From the NCBI RefSeq assembly GCF_963662255.1, contig NC_085048.1:102282229-102346228 (forward strand): 64,000 nucleotides of DNA. Reading direction: 5' to 3'. The notes under the pieces are model-generated. The model saw only the letters and a list, made by a program, of their open reading frames with translations, did not search any database and had not been told where the DNA came from. This DNA is from Cinclus cinclus. Taxonomy: Eukaryota > Chordata > Aves > Passeriformes > Cinclidae. The translations under genes and the position numbers were made by a program. Shown here piece by piece: positions 1-14,329 of this stretch (its first letter is position 1; every line of letters starts with the position of its first letter).

Positions 1-3000
1 AGTGGTGCTGTCTCTGATGAGTGAGGGCTCACTTCATCCCTGGAAGTGCTGCAGAGCCTGTGCAGCCATTCCCTCTGGAATGTGGAGCAGAAATCCTGCA
101 GATACTTAACACACAGACAGGACATCTTATTGCAATTAGTTTGAGGGACTAAGAGGGTCTTGGGAGGGTCCAAACTGTCAGGAAATGACAGAGTGTGTGG
201 AGAGGGTGTGGAGACCTCTTAACCATTTCCTCAGTGTTTGGTGCATGACTGTGACTGATTTATTGTGACTGAACTGAAGTGGAAGATAGAGGATCTCAGA
301 AATTTGCATGCCAGGTCAGAGTCACAGATATACCCAGATCCAAAGAGGACATGCACGTTGTGTGATCCCCTTCATTGTTCCAACAATAATTTGGGATCAC
401 AAGGACTGTTTTCAATTACTAGGCCATTCTTCCCCCAGATTTGCTGTTTCCTAACATAGCCAGAGTTGTTTTTTGCTCAACGGGCTGCATGGGGGTTAAA
501 AATCATTTACACTTCTATTTTTCTCTTCTGTCTGTAAGAATATCTCACTCTGCTCCCTTAGACAATTCCTGAGTATTAATTGCAGGTTTATTACCTTGCT
601 CAGAAGTGTTCCTTGTTTACAGGTGAGCTGTATTTATCTTCTTCAGAAGAAGATAAATCAATGCTCCCATCCTAGGAAACATCAGTGTTGGACTTTTAGG
701 CTTAGCAATCCATTTATATTTGTTCTCTCCAGAAGATGAAATGCTGGAGATTTGGTTTTGGTTAAGGAAAATCATTTCTTGCATCTCTAGAGGTGGGCAG
801 AAGATCAGGTTGATGTGACAGCCACAGGGCCTGGCCCTGAGCAGTGAAAATGTACCCAAAAGAGCTTGACGTGGCTGAGTGTTTCTTTCCAGAGCTGCAG
901 GAGAGGGGAGCTTCTGGTAGAATTAATTGCCTGTAATTTTCTGGAGGTAATAGCTGAATGGGAATGGCTTCAGCAGAGCAGAGATAGAAGGGTGGGGACA
1001 GGTTTTGTTTTTTTAAATCTGATCTATCTGGTCTATCTGATAGACCATCTCAAAAGGAAGAGCAGCGTGCAAAGACTGTCTTAACACACTGACGTGTCCC
1101 AAAAGCTTCTGCTGCTGAAAAAACACAATACAGAAAATTCAGGTGCCTGTGCCAATAAATGGCACCAACACATTGGCTGAGAGTTCCAAGTCCCCTTTTC
1201 CAGCAGCTTGTGAATGTCAGATTCGAGCTTTTCAGACCAAAGTATCCCATCCTCAGTGTCAGGCTCAGGCTGAACTTGCTTTTGCTGTGGATTTTTGACT
1301 TTCAACAAAAACAATTCAGCTCTTCCTCATAAGCAAGTGTGCCCCACATATATGATTTTTTTTTTATAGATTGGTTAAACTTCTTTGACTTGCTCTTTTG
1401 GAAGGTGATTACCACAGATGTGTGATTTGCCTCATCTGTGAAAGTAACCCAAACGGAGACCTTATAAAACCTCAGTAACATCACCTTCTACCAGGAAGAG
1501 CCTTGCTGGAGTTTTTCAGGGAAGAGTCTGTGTGGTGAAACAGGTCTTGGGTGAGTAAAACTGAGCTGAAAACTGGGCAAAGAATGGGCTGGTGCAGGGG
1601 TGACAGATGGCTGGGAAGACAAACTGAGGCCACAGGGGCATTTCCAAGGGGCTACTGCTCCACAGACTGCTGAAAGACGTTCCTGAAGGACAGCCAGCGA
1701 GGCAAGGCAGTCTAACTCTGGCAGAGGAGGGTGGAGAGAGCACTTTCAGGGATGTATTGGTGCAAGGGTAAGGTCTGGTGGAGTGGAATTTAGTGGATCA
1801 GCATGAATGAAGCAGGTTTCATGGAGCCTGAGTCAGACCAGATAAACAGAGGTAAAGATTGGAAGCCAAATAATGAGGATTGACAGGGAGGGCTAGGAAG
1901 CAGCAGAGTGTTAGTCATGAGCACCAGGAAAAACAAAACCAACCAAAAAACCAGCACAGAGATGAGAAATCAGAGTTAAAAGCAGAAAGCCAGGCATCAA
2001 GTAACATGTAGAAAAATAAGAAGTAAACAGAGTGTCTACTCGTTGCTGTTAGGGATAGCTTTTCCTGGAGACAAAAAAAAGGCTGGGGCCCAGTGGGAAA
2101 AATAGTGTGTAATAGTTCATAACACAGGGAGGGCTGAATTAAAATTGCACAAGCAAGTGTTCATCTGCGGAGGTGGGAGAGCACTGCAAGGTTGCGTTAG
2201 TCAGAGGAGTGGTTTGGTATTTTTTATTTGTTCTGAGAGGGTTTTTGTTTTCAACGAGGAGGGTAAGAAATGACTGCAAAAATGTAATAGGCTGCATAAT
2301 GAATGAGCAATTAATTCTCTTCCCCTCTGAACCTCCAAATCTCTGAGGAACACAAGTCTAACCAAGATGTAATCCAGTTTGCCCAGAATTTATAGCTGGG
2401 GAAGGAAATGATGATATGGGATGTTGTGGCCTATGGGAGAGGCATTCAGGCAGTTAAGAGGGGAATTTAGGCAGTTATTCCTAATGGTGAAGTCCCTGTT
2501 CCTTCAGTCCTGGCATTTCTACATTTGCTTTGCTTGACTGCCACTTGAATGCTCTTCCTTGGAGAATCAGCTTTCCATGAGCAAGGGGAACTGCAGGAAG
2601 GAGCAGAAAGGCTTTCCCTGACTTGGTGGCAGCCAAATCAGTTCCATTGGCTCCTCTCTATTGCACAAGCCTGGCCTGGCAGCATGATCATCCTTGGAAA
2701 AGCCAGAGGAGGAATCATCTTTGGAGGCCCCAAATCTCTCCTGGAGTTCCAAGGTTGTCAGGGACCAGATGATTCTAGAAGGTGCTTTAGATTCTCTGCC
2801 TGCTTGCTCCCTTTTCCAGCCCCCCCTGTGGAAACTGGCTGCTGAGAGGAAGCTGCTCCTGATCTTCAGGCCTCTGCTTGTCCCTGGGGACAAGGGATTT
2901 GTCCTGCAGCCTGGACATAGGCAGCAATGATATAACACAGGAAGGAAGACAGGGGGAAGGGAAGGAAATCTCATTTTTCCTCCAAACAGCAGAATTATAT

Positions 3001-6000
3001 TGATGCTTTGATATATGCCAGAATCAATGAAATAATTTTGGAAACCACTGGAAAATCTGCTGTGGAGGTGGTACTGTCCTATGGGCTCTGAGTAGTGGCC
3101 GAGATGAAACAAGGATCTTTTCTGGGGCTTCGCTATAAACCCCAGAGCCTGCTGGCCTTTTGGAAAAGGGTGGAAAATCTCAGGCTGTGTCCTGGGTAGA
3201 GATCTGTTGGCTCTGAGGAGTGGGAAGGAGGCCAGTGGGCCAGGGCCAGCCCCATGACCTCTGCTATCTCCTGACACAGAGGGCTCTGCTCCTCCAGCCC
3301 TGCAGCTGACATGCTGCTCCCTCACTGCTCCCTGAGTGTTTCCCTGCAAAATCCACTCAAATCTGGATTTTGAGAGATCCCTACTGAACTTGTAGGAAAA
3401 GATGTCCTGATTTCTGCCAAGGCTGGGGAGATATTCTGCAGGGCCCTGCTTGACCATGGCTGAGCCCCTCAGCTGGTGCAAAACCACTCCAAAGTAAGGC
3501 CAGCAAAAATCTGGGGGATACCAATCCCACAGAAAGTATGGAAAGTATGAAAAGAAGTATGAAAATACCACTGTCCTACTTTCAGATGTGCCACCATTTG
3601 GGCTGGGTTTTAGGGCAAATTTTTAGAATTGGAAAAGCTGAAGAGATGCACAGAGAAGGGAGGGAGCACTTCAGAGGCTGTGACTGAAGGCCTGTCAAAA
3701 GAAGGATTTCAAACACACGTCTGGGTGTGCCCTAGAAATAGCAGTCCTGGGATCCCTTTCAATCTCATTTTCCTCTAGTTCAAGGCATTTGAAAGGCCTT
3801 GTCAGTGACAGTTTTCTGAAGAGACACTCAGTGAAATGCAGCTGAGATAAGGCAGGCTGACACCTGGGAGCATCCTCCTCCATTTCAGCACTCCTGCCTT
3901 CCAGATAAATCTATTATGTGCACACATGAAAAGGGTCCTGTCTGAGATGAGGTTACCAAGTCCAGCCAGGGCTCTGAATGAATATTTGCAGCCCTTGGGA
4001 GTGTTCTTCCCATGACAGTACATTCAAAGCCAACCCACCACACAAATAATTTTTGCAGAACACATAAAAACTGTCTGAAAATCATTTTGTCACGTGCACC
4101 ACAACAACCTTATTCCATTTAAATTTGGGCAAGGTATTAATATTCTTGGCTTGCTGGAAACCTGACAAGTACCTTTGACTTCTCCTTGGCTGTGCTTCTT
4201 GCTGGATCTGTCAAGCATTCATTATATGTCAAGATCTGGGATTTATACGCTGGAAAGTGCATGATATTTTTGAGGGCACAGAGTTAACCAATTTTGCACA
4301 GAATGTACTGGTTTTGTAAAAGTCATATTTTAGAATGAAATTGATGCCTTATGGAAAATCGTAAGTAAGGAAGCAAAGTGAAGCTCTGTGTTCATGCACA
4401 GTGCAGATCCAACCCCAGGCCTGGCTTTGCAGGATTCTCCACCCTCCTTGTTGCTGTGCTTCAGCCGCAACCTGAAGGGTTCATCTCAGAGGTGAAGAGC
4501 TCTATTTCCATGTCCCCCCTCCTAGCAAAAGGTTCCTCTTTGGCACATTGCTTTGTTTTCCATTTTGTGTGAAGGTCTGAATTCCAGAAGCCTAAATAGC
4601 CAGGTAACACCAGGAATTTTGCAACACAGACTAGTGGATTTCTCCATGGCTTCCCAAAGTTCTGTTGATTTGCAGAATTAGGGGAGAAGGTGAATATCCT
4701 CCTCTTGTCTTGCACCACTGCCTCATTGCACTTCCATTCCATCCCAAACCAGATACTCCTGTAGAGGAGGTAGATTAAAATCTCACGAAATTGAAAAGGA
4801 AAGTGGGTGAATTTTTATATTTGTTTTTCAGAGGTCTCAGATGCATTTTAAAGCATTTTTGAATGGCTGAAAAAGGAAAATAAACTTTTTCCTTTTTGTC
4901 ATTATATGAACAACAAAAGTATATTAGTCATACCTTTATTTTAGTTCAGTTAATGGAGAGATAATAGGATCTTTCCAAACAACAGCCCTGGAATGGAAAC
5001 CGAGATTAGCCCAGAAAGGCAAAGTATATAGTAAAGATCTGACTGGGAGCTTTGATGAACTTTAGTGCAAAAATACATTGAGTGAATATGGCTTTACTGT
5101 GAAAAGCAGATACGGATTATTGCTAGGTACATTCCATACTCCCTTTTGAGGTGGATGTGGATCCACCCTGAACATGTCTTTGTTTATTTGTGAGATTGTT
5201 TCCTGCTTTTCCTTATCACAAACTTCCAGCTGTGAGTTAAAGAGGCAGTGCTAACATTTGGGTCTCTGGACTGAGGAATGCAAAGAGGCCTTTCCATCCA
5301 GGGAAGGACTTGGACAACTAGCCAGGGGTACCTGGAGGCAGAGAAGGCTTCTCCAGCTTCCTTCCTTCAGCTCTTACTCTGACTCCACTGAAACAGAGGG
5401 AATAAGAGCAATAACAAACCTGGGCTATTTACAGTGATTTTTAGCCTGATTTCACATAGGATTACATGTCTGTGTCTTCTTCTTTCCCAATATCTTTTGG
5501 AGCTGCTGGCTGAACTCAACACTTGAATTTTTAGCAGTAATTAACTTTTTATATGTTTCCTAGAAGGAAACTTGTTTTGTACTTCTGTCTGATCCTTTCT
5601 CTGTACTATTTTTTTTTTCCAAGAGTAGCTCTCAATAGCAGGTGCAGCATTCCCAGTAACAACAGAAGTATTGCCATCTTTTTCTCCTGGAAAACAATGG
5701 GGAGTGGAGTCAGGAGCTGACCCAGATTCTCCCCTTGTCATAATGTCAAAGTAAGTTATGAAGATATCCAAACCTGTACAATTTTAAATTACTCTTATAA
5801 AATCAGGGAAACCCTGGCAAAACATGTCAGTTATCTTTATGCTAGTATTGAGTTGGGCTTCCTGTGATAAAATATATTTGTCTATCCTAGGACAGAAATA
5901 ATTTGTAGAAAAGCCTTCTGAGTAAAAACACAGAACAATTCCACTTTTCAGTGTGCTGCTTCTTGGAATATGAAAAAACCTCAGGCACCGTTCTCTGCCC

Positions 6001-9000
6001 CCCTGACCCGACACCCATCAGTCACAATAAATAGTATAAATGTTGTGAAATAAGTAAATGATGACAAATCCCAGTCCTGGGTGTTCCTCCTGCTCTGGGC
6101 GTTGTGAGATGTCCTCGGCACCATCGTGCCGTGCTCAGCTTTCCCTTCAGCCAGCACACAGGGTTCCAGCCTGATTTTGAGTGAAATCACACTGAAACCC
6201 TTCTCCCAAAGAGCTGGCAATGCCTGGAGCATGGATTTGGAGGGGGAGGGCCAGCAGTGCCTGCTGGTGACCTGTGGAGCAACGTGGGGACGGGCAGCTC
6301 TGGGTGCTCGAGCTCATGAAATGACCCTTCCCTTGCACAGCTGCAGCCTTGGCACCCTCCAGGCTGCCCTCCCCAGGCACTCCCTGCTCCATGGGAGCTC
6401 TCTGCAGAGAGCAGTTTGCCCATATGGGTTCATCTGGACCAAGGAATTTAGGAAAAATTGCCACTCTTTTAAGCATGGGTCTGAATTTGGATCTCATTTC
6501 CATCTTGGCCTCTTCAGGAACAGCTGTTCCCAGAAGGGAAATCTCCAGGCTGGTTCCCTGTGCCCAGCAGCTCGGAGTTCTAAGCCAGTGAATGTCAGCC
6601 ACTGTGGAAGTGGCAAAACAGGAGAAAAATCAGTGATTTGAGACCAGAACTCCAAAGTTACCCCTATCACCATTGGGTGCTTTTTAATTATTATTTTCTT
6701 CCTGTATCTCCCTGTGAATCTGCCATTCTAAAATGAAACAAAACCACCTGAAGGTCACAAAAAAAAAAAAGCAAAAAAAAAGCAGCAGCGCATTTTCATG
6801 CTGTATTGCTTTTGCTTCTTTTGCTTACATTTAACCCTTATTTCCCTTCTCTATTTTGAATTATAAACATAGAACTTTTATTCCAAGTGATAAGTGCACA
6901 CTGAGTTCTTCCACCTTAATTGGAAAGATGCTGATGACTTCCCCTGTTTTCAGCATGGACCTGATCCAAAGTTCAGGGAAGGAAACTTCCAGCAGTTGTT
7001 GGCCTGTGTGTCACAGACACTTGAATGACTTTCTGTGCAGGGTGGGAAAATAGAATTTTCCATTCTATTATTTTCCTTTCTAAAAAAACATGCAGTATGT
7101 ACTGGGTTCTTTTAAAAATTATTTATACAACTGTATCCTGACAAACTACAACTTCCTCCTGGGTAAACACAGCTCCAGTTTGTTTCTGTAGTGTGGAGCT
7201 GTGTTTATAAGGTTGGGGAAGGACCACAACAAGCGTGGGGTGTGCTGTCCCAAAAATCCCCCTTTATTTTCTTTACAAACTTTGGGGACATACTTCTTTC
7301 ACAAGTTTCACAAGTTCTGGTTCTTTGTACTACATCACCTGTTTTATGTAACCCAATTTGTTTTTATTCAACATTGTACATACAGATTTTCAATAACTAT
7401 ATACATGAAACAGTAAGTTCCAGGCACTTGAGGGGAAAGTTGCATCACAAATCTTTACCATTCCATGTGTATTTCATCTTGAAATTCCAGCATCAGACTC
7501 TCTTGTCATATGTTAAAGGTCATTTTTCCATTCTAGGCTTCCATTGGCTAGACAGGACCAAAGCATTGAGTTGGAAAGTGCTTTGTGGTACCTTGAATGG
7601 GGATGCAGGGAAACACGATATCAAATTCTGGTCTGTCAGGTGCTTTGAAAAGTTCATTTCTTGGTTGAGAAAATCACCGTGCTGTGCCATTTTCCATGGG
7701 TAACACAGAGGCTTAAAAGCACTTGAAGACTGGGAAAAGCAGTGAAGGCAGTCTGATTTTACAGAGCCTCTCCTCCCATCAGCTTCCCACTTTCCAGACT
7801 TTCCTAATAGCCATTTTATTGTTTGTTTGTTTTTTTTCCCCCCCAAATAAGTCTTTTTCACAAGGCTGGATTGCCTGCAAATGTAGAAACCTCTGGATAT
7901 TTTTTTTTCATGAAATCCAAACCCCATTTTTGTGCCAAAGAATCCCATATGGTTTTGGAACTGCAGCTTCCCCAGGACCAGATCATGATATTTACCTGGT
8001 GTTTTTCATGTAGGAATAAGTGTGCTGGCTTAATCCCTATGGCTCACAGGGAAATACCAGCTTGTTTGGATCTGTAAAACTTACATTTTTCCTCCTGAAA
8101 ATACCCTGGATGAAAAGTCATAACCTCTGAAGATGAGGTGACCACTTGGTTAACTGGAAAAAAAGCTGCCTTCCAGGAGCCAGGGTTCCTGGAGAGGAAG
8201 GATGCAAGAAACATCACCTGCTGTGTGAATTTTGCTCTGTTTTTTCTCACTTTGTTTTTGTTCCTAGAGGGACAGTGTGTTAAACAATAGTCTTCTAAGT
8301 TGTTCTATGCTTGGGCAGTTTTGGGAATAGTATACACGCTGAAAGATAGGAATTTCGACATTGTGACCTCTGTCTGACTATAATAAAGATTAAAGTTGGG
8401 AGTTTTCCAAAGGAACTAGCCCACAATTAAGATTTAATTCTGCAATTCACCATTCCCCCCTCAGCCATCCTTCTTTGTGATGAAATTTCCAACAGATGGC
8501 TGGGATCCTCGAGGTGGAGAAACTGTTACTACCCGAATATTAGCAGGCTTTTAAACCTTCATCCCACCTTAGCTGCTGTACTAATGAGGTTCCCATCTCC
8601 CCTCCAGGGTTTGCCTCAGGGCTTTCTCCTCCTGCAAAAGGGACTTTTCAAGGAAGTAGTGAACATGTTGAAGGAAATGCAGGTACCGCCTTGGAAGAAG
8701 ATTTCCCTTCAAATCCTTTCTGCAGAGGGCTAAATAATGCTCTTGATTTGTTTTTTTTCCCCGTTGTGGAATAAAGGTGCTTGGACCTTGAATTGAAGCG
8801 CGTAGGAGTAAACTTTGCAAAGCTTTAAAATAGAACCACAGCAAAAGGGGAAAGCAGAATTCTGCAGAAACTTACTGCTCTAGAACAAGGAGCAGGAGTG
8901 TATGAAATACCAGATCCTCTGCCTTAGGTTTCAGGCAAGCCACTATTTAGAGGGTGATCACTGAAGCTGATTCCAGACTTCACTTATAAATAGCTGAGCC

Positions 9001-10166
9001 TACGTTCCCCTTCTCTGCCAGAATTTTCCCAACTGCAGTTTCATGCTTCCCTTGTCATGCTGGTTTGTAGACAACATGGCTGGGCAGTAGTGGGGCTGAT
9101 AAAATTGGATTCACCAATAGATTCTCCTTCCTTGTTAGCAAATCCTGCATGGATCCAATCCAGCTTTGGGAGTGATGTGGGAATGTGGGTGCTATTGCCT
9201 GGACACAGACAAGACTCTGATGACACTTCAAAGTCTGACTGCAGTTTGAAAGTCGGATTTTGTGAAAAGGTGTCTCACTGTGTTGGATTCTGAGGAAATC
9301 CTGCAGGCCATGCCCTAAGCCCTTAAAATCTGCTGTGCTTGGCTGCTTTGGACTTTATAAAATTTGGCCAGATCCTCTGTAAGGCAGAATCATGACACTG
9401 AGGGCTCCAGAACATGGCAGAGTCCCATTCAAATTCCTCATTCCTGGGATTCCTGTGGAGAATCCCTCACTAAGGCAGTTATTGTTACAGGCCAGGACAT
9501 TTTTAGAATAAGCAGTCCTGGATGGGGGCAGGTGAGACATCTCAGCTAAATTAGGAAAGGGGAATCTTCTTAAAGCTTCCCACATAATTAAAAGTTCCAG
9601 AACTGTACCTGAGGAACAGCCCCGGTGTGGAGCGTGTCCAGGATCTGACACAGAAGTTGTAAGCATGGGAGGGAGCAGCTCCAGCCTGGAGCTTTGTATG
9701 ACAGAACAGTCTCCTGGTAAAGAATTCCTATTAATGTGCCTCTCTGTGGATCATTTCATCCACCTGTGTGGCAGCATTAAGGCAGGGAGAGCAGATGACT
9801 ACACCTGGATGAGGCTCCACTGATGTCAGACACATCCCTCCCTGCACATGGTCTGGCTGCATGGAACTGAACAAGGAATCACAGTCTCAGCAGTTAAAGC
9901 CCAGCATTACCACAGCAAGATAATCACCACAGAAAGCATTTAAAATTTTGTTTGTGCTGGTGGGTTCTTGGAGTAGGTGCTGATGTCTTAACCTGACCTG
10001 AAAGCTTCAGTTTCTGTAGGAAAAGTAAGCAGGTTGTCAGGAAGATTAATAAAATCTGGAAGAGGGCTAAGAATTTAATTTTTTTTTCCATAGCTATCGT
10101 AGTTGATGGACTGGCTGTGCCTAACAACTTTGTTTTGTCAAATTACACAGGGTGATGTGTATTTTT
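1..10166. other. Non-coding DNA upstream of SPTBN1
   Basis: I recognise no gene, repeat family or RNA gene here. Open frames are short and lack known domains. The longest frame, 2567-3571 on the minus strand (334 codons, opening with GTG), has no similarity that I recognise and is treated as a finding, not a gene. A-rich runs occur at about 6759-6782. Confidence 0.6.
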
Positions 10167-10408
10167 CATGGAGTCATGGAATAGTTTGGACCTTAAAACT
10201 CATCCAGTTCCACCTCCTGCCATGGCAGGGACACCTTCCACTATCACAGGTTTCTCCAAGTCCCATCCAACCTGGCCTTGGACACTTCCAGGGATAGGGC
10301 AGCTACAGTTTCTCCGGGCAACCTGTGCCATGGCCTCACCACCATCACAGAATTTCTTCCTAATATCAAATCTGAAACCATTCTCTTTCATATTAAAGCC
10401 ATTAAATT
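10167..10408 (-). mobile_element. CR1 LINE, truncated 3' end
   Basis: Read on the minus strand this is a CR1 3' end. The + strand shows the typical reversed blocks: two degraded CATAGAAT tail units at 10167-10182, then GGACCTTAAAA, a CATGGCAGGGACACCTTCCA run, CCATCCAACCTGGCCTTG, GGGCAACCTGTGCCATGGCCTCACC, and TTTCTTCCTAATATC. About 240 bases remain, heavily mutated, with no coding capacity. It is an old 5'-truncated copy, upstream of SPTBN1. Confidence 0.93.
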
Positions 10409-12073
10409 TCTAATTTGGTGCATTTCTGATGCATCTGGAGGAAATGGAGGAGTAAAACTATGGTGAAATACAAGGAAAGAGAATAATGTTTGGAAACAAG
10501 GGGCAAAGCTTTTTTTCAAGGAATTGTGCAGGTTTTTGTGGGAGAAGTAAGTGCTGAGGATTTTGGTCAGCTTTCCTTCCCATTTCTCTTTGGGTGAGAA
10601 AACCTTTGAGGCATTGAACCTCAAACTGCTGCACCACAAAAAGGGCTTTGAAGGGCCAAAAAACTTCCTTTGCAGTTGTAGACATCCTCTGTGAGATATC
10701 CTCCATATGGAGCCTTGCAGGACACAAGAGCAGGTCCCAAGACATTAATTTAATTTTTTAATGTACTGCCCTAAAAACAATGGGAAGATTTGCAGGGGAT
10801 CTTGTGGTAGGCTGGCCCCGAGCCCCTGCCAGCTCTCACTAATGCTTCCTGTTCTTCCACAGGGATTCCTGGCAGGACTCCTCCCAGCTGCTGGAGATTT
10901 CCTTGGTGCTGGCAGGGAGAGCAGGAAAGCCATCTTGTCTTCACACTTGTCAGCATTTCCACTGCTGACTCCGGTGCCATGGGAAGGAGACAGCAGCTGG
11001 CTGAGGCCAAGGACCGGCTTTTGAGAGTGCCCTGTGCTTGAGTCATTTTCCAGGGTTGGGGATATTGGCACATGGAGAAATAGGCCTGGAGCTCATGGGA
11101 GCTGATGGTGGAGAGAAAACAGCTGAGAATGGGTGCTCTGGGGACAGGGTTGGCACACAGAATTGGGGAGCACTTGGAGAAAATAAGACTTTCTCAAAAA
11201 AAAAAGTATTGCCAGTCCTCTGATGTGCAACCTGAGAGTAGAGTTACAAATGGTCTGCATGTCCCTGCTCTTTGTTTCTCCCAGTGGAGTACCTTCCTGT
11301 GTCACACACACCTTTCCCTGTGGCTGCTGCCTGGGGATACCTGGACGAGTGTTTTATTCCCTGCTGCAGAATTTTGGGCAGGTCAGCCTGCTGAGCTGGT
11401 CCTAGAGAAAAGGCAAACTAAGGATTGAGGATCAGACACATTTATGTTTTCAGTGACGGTTTGGAAATGAAATATCACAGCAAATCCATTCTGGGAAGTG
11501 CATTGCTATGTGTTCCTGAAGATAAGGGTCTATCCCCAAGCTGGGTGTAACCAAGATGCTAAGGAGAAATAGGGTTCTAGGAGGAAATGTTTGTGAAGAG
11601 GAGCCATTCTGCTTCCAGATACACTACACACAGTGAGGGAGCTGAGTTTTTCCTCTGGGCAGATTCTTGCCCATCTTTGATTTTCCTCTCAAGAACTTGG
11701 CCAAGTCTGCCATGAGACAAAGCTCCAGTCTGGATTTGTGCCTTGGAGCCCCGCTCTGTGTCTGCAACCAGGAGTTACAGGTGGAGGAAAGGTGTGTCTG
11801 GTGGGGGGAAATGGATCTCAGTCATGCTGGGAACCTGTGGAACTGGAACTGTCTGATAACAGGAGGCTTTCCCAATCTAATGGAACAGTGAGGCAGATTT
11901 TTATTACAGTGTGAATTCCTTGGTGTGCATTTTTATTGTGCTCCTGGAAATTGACACCATTGTTCCATAGATTTTTTCGAGTTTTAGTACTGCCTTAGCA
12001 ATTGTGGCTCTTAATATCTCATCTAGATGTGCTGCTTTTCTATCTGCTTGGAAGTGCCCTTTCACAAATTCAA

Positions 12074-12169
12074 ATGTGGGCCCTGGGGACAGACTTGGCA
12101 GCACTGGGTTAATGGTTGGATTCAAGAGTCTTAGAGAATTTTTCCGACCTAAACCATTCTATGATTCCA
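12074..12169 (+). mobile_element. CR1 LINE, short 3' end fragment
   Basis: The blocks ACTTGGCAGCACTGGGTTAA, TGGTTGGATTCA, TCTTAGAG and CCGACCTAAACCATTCTATGATTCC match the last ~100 bases of CR1, ending with the 8-base tail repeat. A short internal deletion is apparent before ACTTGGCAG. It is on the opposite strand from the 10.2 kb copy. Confidence 0.88.
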
Positions 12170-14329
12170 ATTTTGGTTAATTTTGTTTTTAATGATGCAT
12201 TAGGTTACTTAAACTAGGATTTATTTTTAAATTATCTTTCAGAGAGGCTGTGTAGGCCTGTGCAGTGCTTTCCTCTTGGTGAAGGTGTCAATATGCACAT
12301 GGATCTACTTCTGTGGGATAAGCATCAAACAATTATATTGAGTGTGGTGCCTTGGTAGAATTTCAAAAGGAAAAAAAAAAAAACAGGATTAAATATTGCT
12401 TCAGCTGCAAAGAAATCTAGGTTTGCCCTGGCAAAATGAATGAGGGAAAGAGCCTTGGGTTTCGGGGCCAAACTAACTACAAAGTAACAGGGCTGAAGGG
12501 AGTGACTTTCCCCAACATTGTTGCTGCCCCTTTCCAATTAATTTAACAACAGTTTCTGTCATGGTCATTCATTCCAGGCCTTTCAGTTTGATTAAATGAA
12601 CTGGAATGTGGAAGTCAGTGGGAACAACCTATTTGTCTGACTGCCTTTACTCACTGACATTAGGAACTGCTGCTAGTTAACCTTGTGAGTATTCCCTGCT
12701 GAATTGTCACCAGGCTATAGGCTTTGGCTTTCTGACTCTGCAAGTGGAAGGTTCATGCTGAAAGTCCAAACAAATTAGTGCAGCAGTTTTTAAAATTGAA
12801 TGAGTGTCCTCTCTGTCAAACCTGGAAATGCTGCTGAGAACTATCAACAGCAAAACACTTCAACCTGCCCTGTTCTTTACCAAATGCCAGCTCTTTAAAA
12901 AGGAGAAAATTACTGTCAGTAACTGAGGTAACTGGTTGGAGCGCACAGTGCGCCCTGCCATTCTGGTCTTGCTTCTCTAGGCATTAATTCCTACCCAGTT
13001 ATTTCCATGGGAATCCATGGCCACCCATGTTTGAGCTATAGGGGCTAAGGAATCCTAAAATACACTGCATGCTCTTGCTCGCTCCCAGACATCACAGACT
13101 TTTATCCCTTCTAACTTGATTGATGGATATTAATAATTGAGTGAAGGGTGATTTTTTTAGGATATTTCTTAACATCCTAGCTTTTGTATATTTTTTTAAG
13201 AATTTGTATCTCTATACAGACATTTTTACTGCATCCCATATGAACCAGCATAAGTGACAAACATGAAAGTATGTTCTTAAACATTTTCAAGAATCTTGTA
13301 GGCTTCATGTGGACAGAACATTTAAACAGAATTTCTGAATGCCAGAAGAGCTTTTCTCAAGTTTAAGAGACTTAGTCTCTTTGGAGTCTCACTGGTAATT
13401 GGGAGGAAGATGTACTGCAGGAGCTGTAGGGACATGGCTCTGACAGGGCAGTCTTGGAAACCAAAGGAGAACAAAATATCCAAAAGAGCCAAGCTGATAA
13501 TTTTGACAGGCTAGAAATGAAACAATATTCGAGAGATTATGCCAGGAAGTGGTTATTGGAAATTTTGGCAAAGCAGCTGAGTGTGAAGGGGCAGGAGATA
13601 GATAAGAGGGAGTTTAAGACATACGGAGGAGAGGAACTCCAGACAGCAGTCAAATATCAGTGAGTACTGGGATGAAAAGCAGGACTAAAGGGAGTGATAA
13701 CCAAGGAGCCAAGTGAATCCAGGAATGATTTGTTGATTTATTTATTTTTTTTTAAAATAAAAGACATGGATAGCACTGGTCCATAGCTGTATTGCAAGCG
13801 AGAGGTGAGGGAGAGTAGACAGGAGGGAAGGAGCATGGGTATAAGGAGGATGAGGACAGGGAGGCCAGGATTAGCAAGGGAAACCTGAGGCAGCGGTGTC
13901 TGCCTCTGATCTTGGCTGTGGGAGAGGGGAAAGGAAGAAAGGCACACTGGCTGTGGGACAGCAGTTTTCTCTGGTAAGACAGGCAAAACCCTGCCCAGGA
14001 AAGGAGGAAAAGGGAAAGTGTGGCACAAGGGCACCTGGACCTGGGTTCCAGGGAGTTGGGTTGCACTGGCAAAGGGAGGCTGTTTAGGTGGGAAGGTGGC
14101 AGGACTGGAGCAGCAGGAGAGGATGACTGCAGTGGATGAAGTCAGACCCGAGATGGGGTTTCCGTTAGGAATGACAGAGCAGCGGGAGGGAGAGCAGCAC
14201 TAGAGGAAATGGATGCTGGGAGCGAGCCAACATTGTCTTTGCGATAGGAGAGGGTGTCAGGAGGAGGAGGAGCAAGGGAGGCTGGAGAGACCCAATAACT
14301 AAATAAATGTAAGAGAAGGGAAGGGGAGC
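12170..14329. other. Upstream non-coding DNA with a purine-rich stretch before CpG island 1
   Basis: No gene is recognised. From about 13.45 to 14.32 kb the + strand is strongly G+A-rich (many GGAGG, GAGGA and GGGA runs), leading directly into CpG island 1. The 10409-12073 stretch on the other side of the CR1 fragment holds nothing I can name. Confidence 0.6.

Noticed and set aside
7185..7420. Stretch first considered as a possible LTR or mitochondrial insertion
   Set aside because: No LTR ends, primer-binding site or recognisable mitochondrial gene sequence could be identified by reading.
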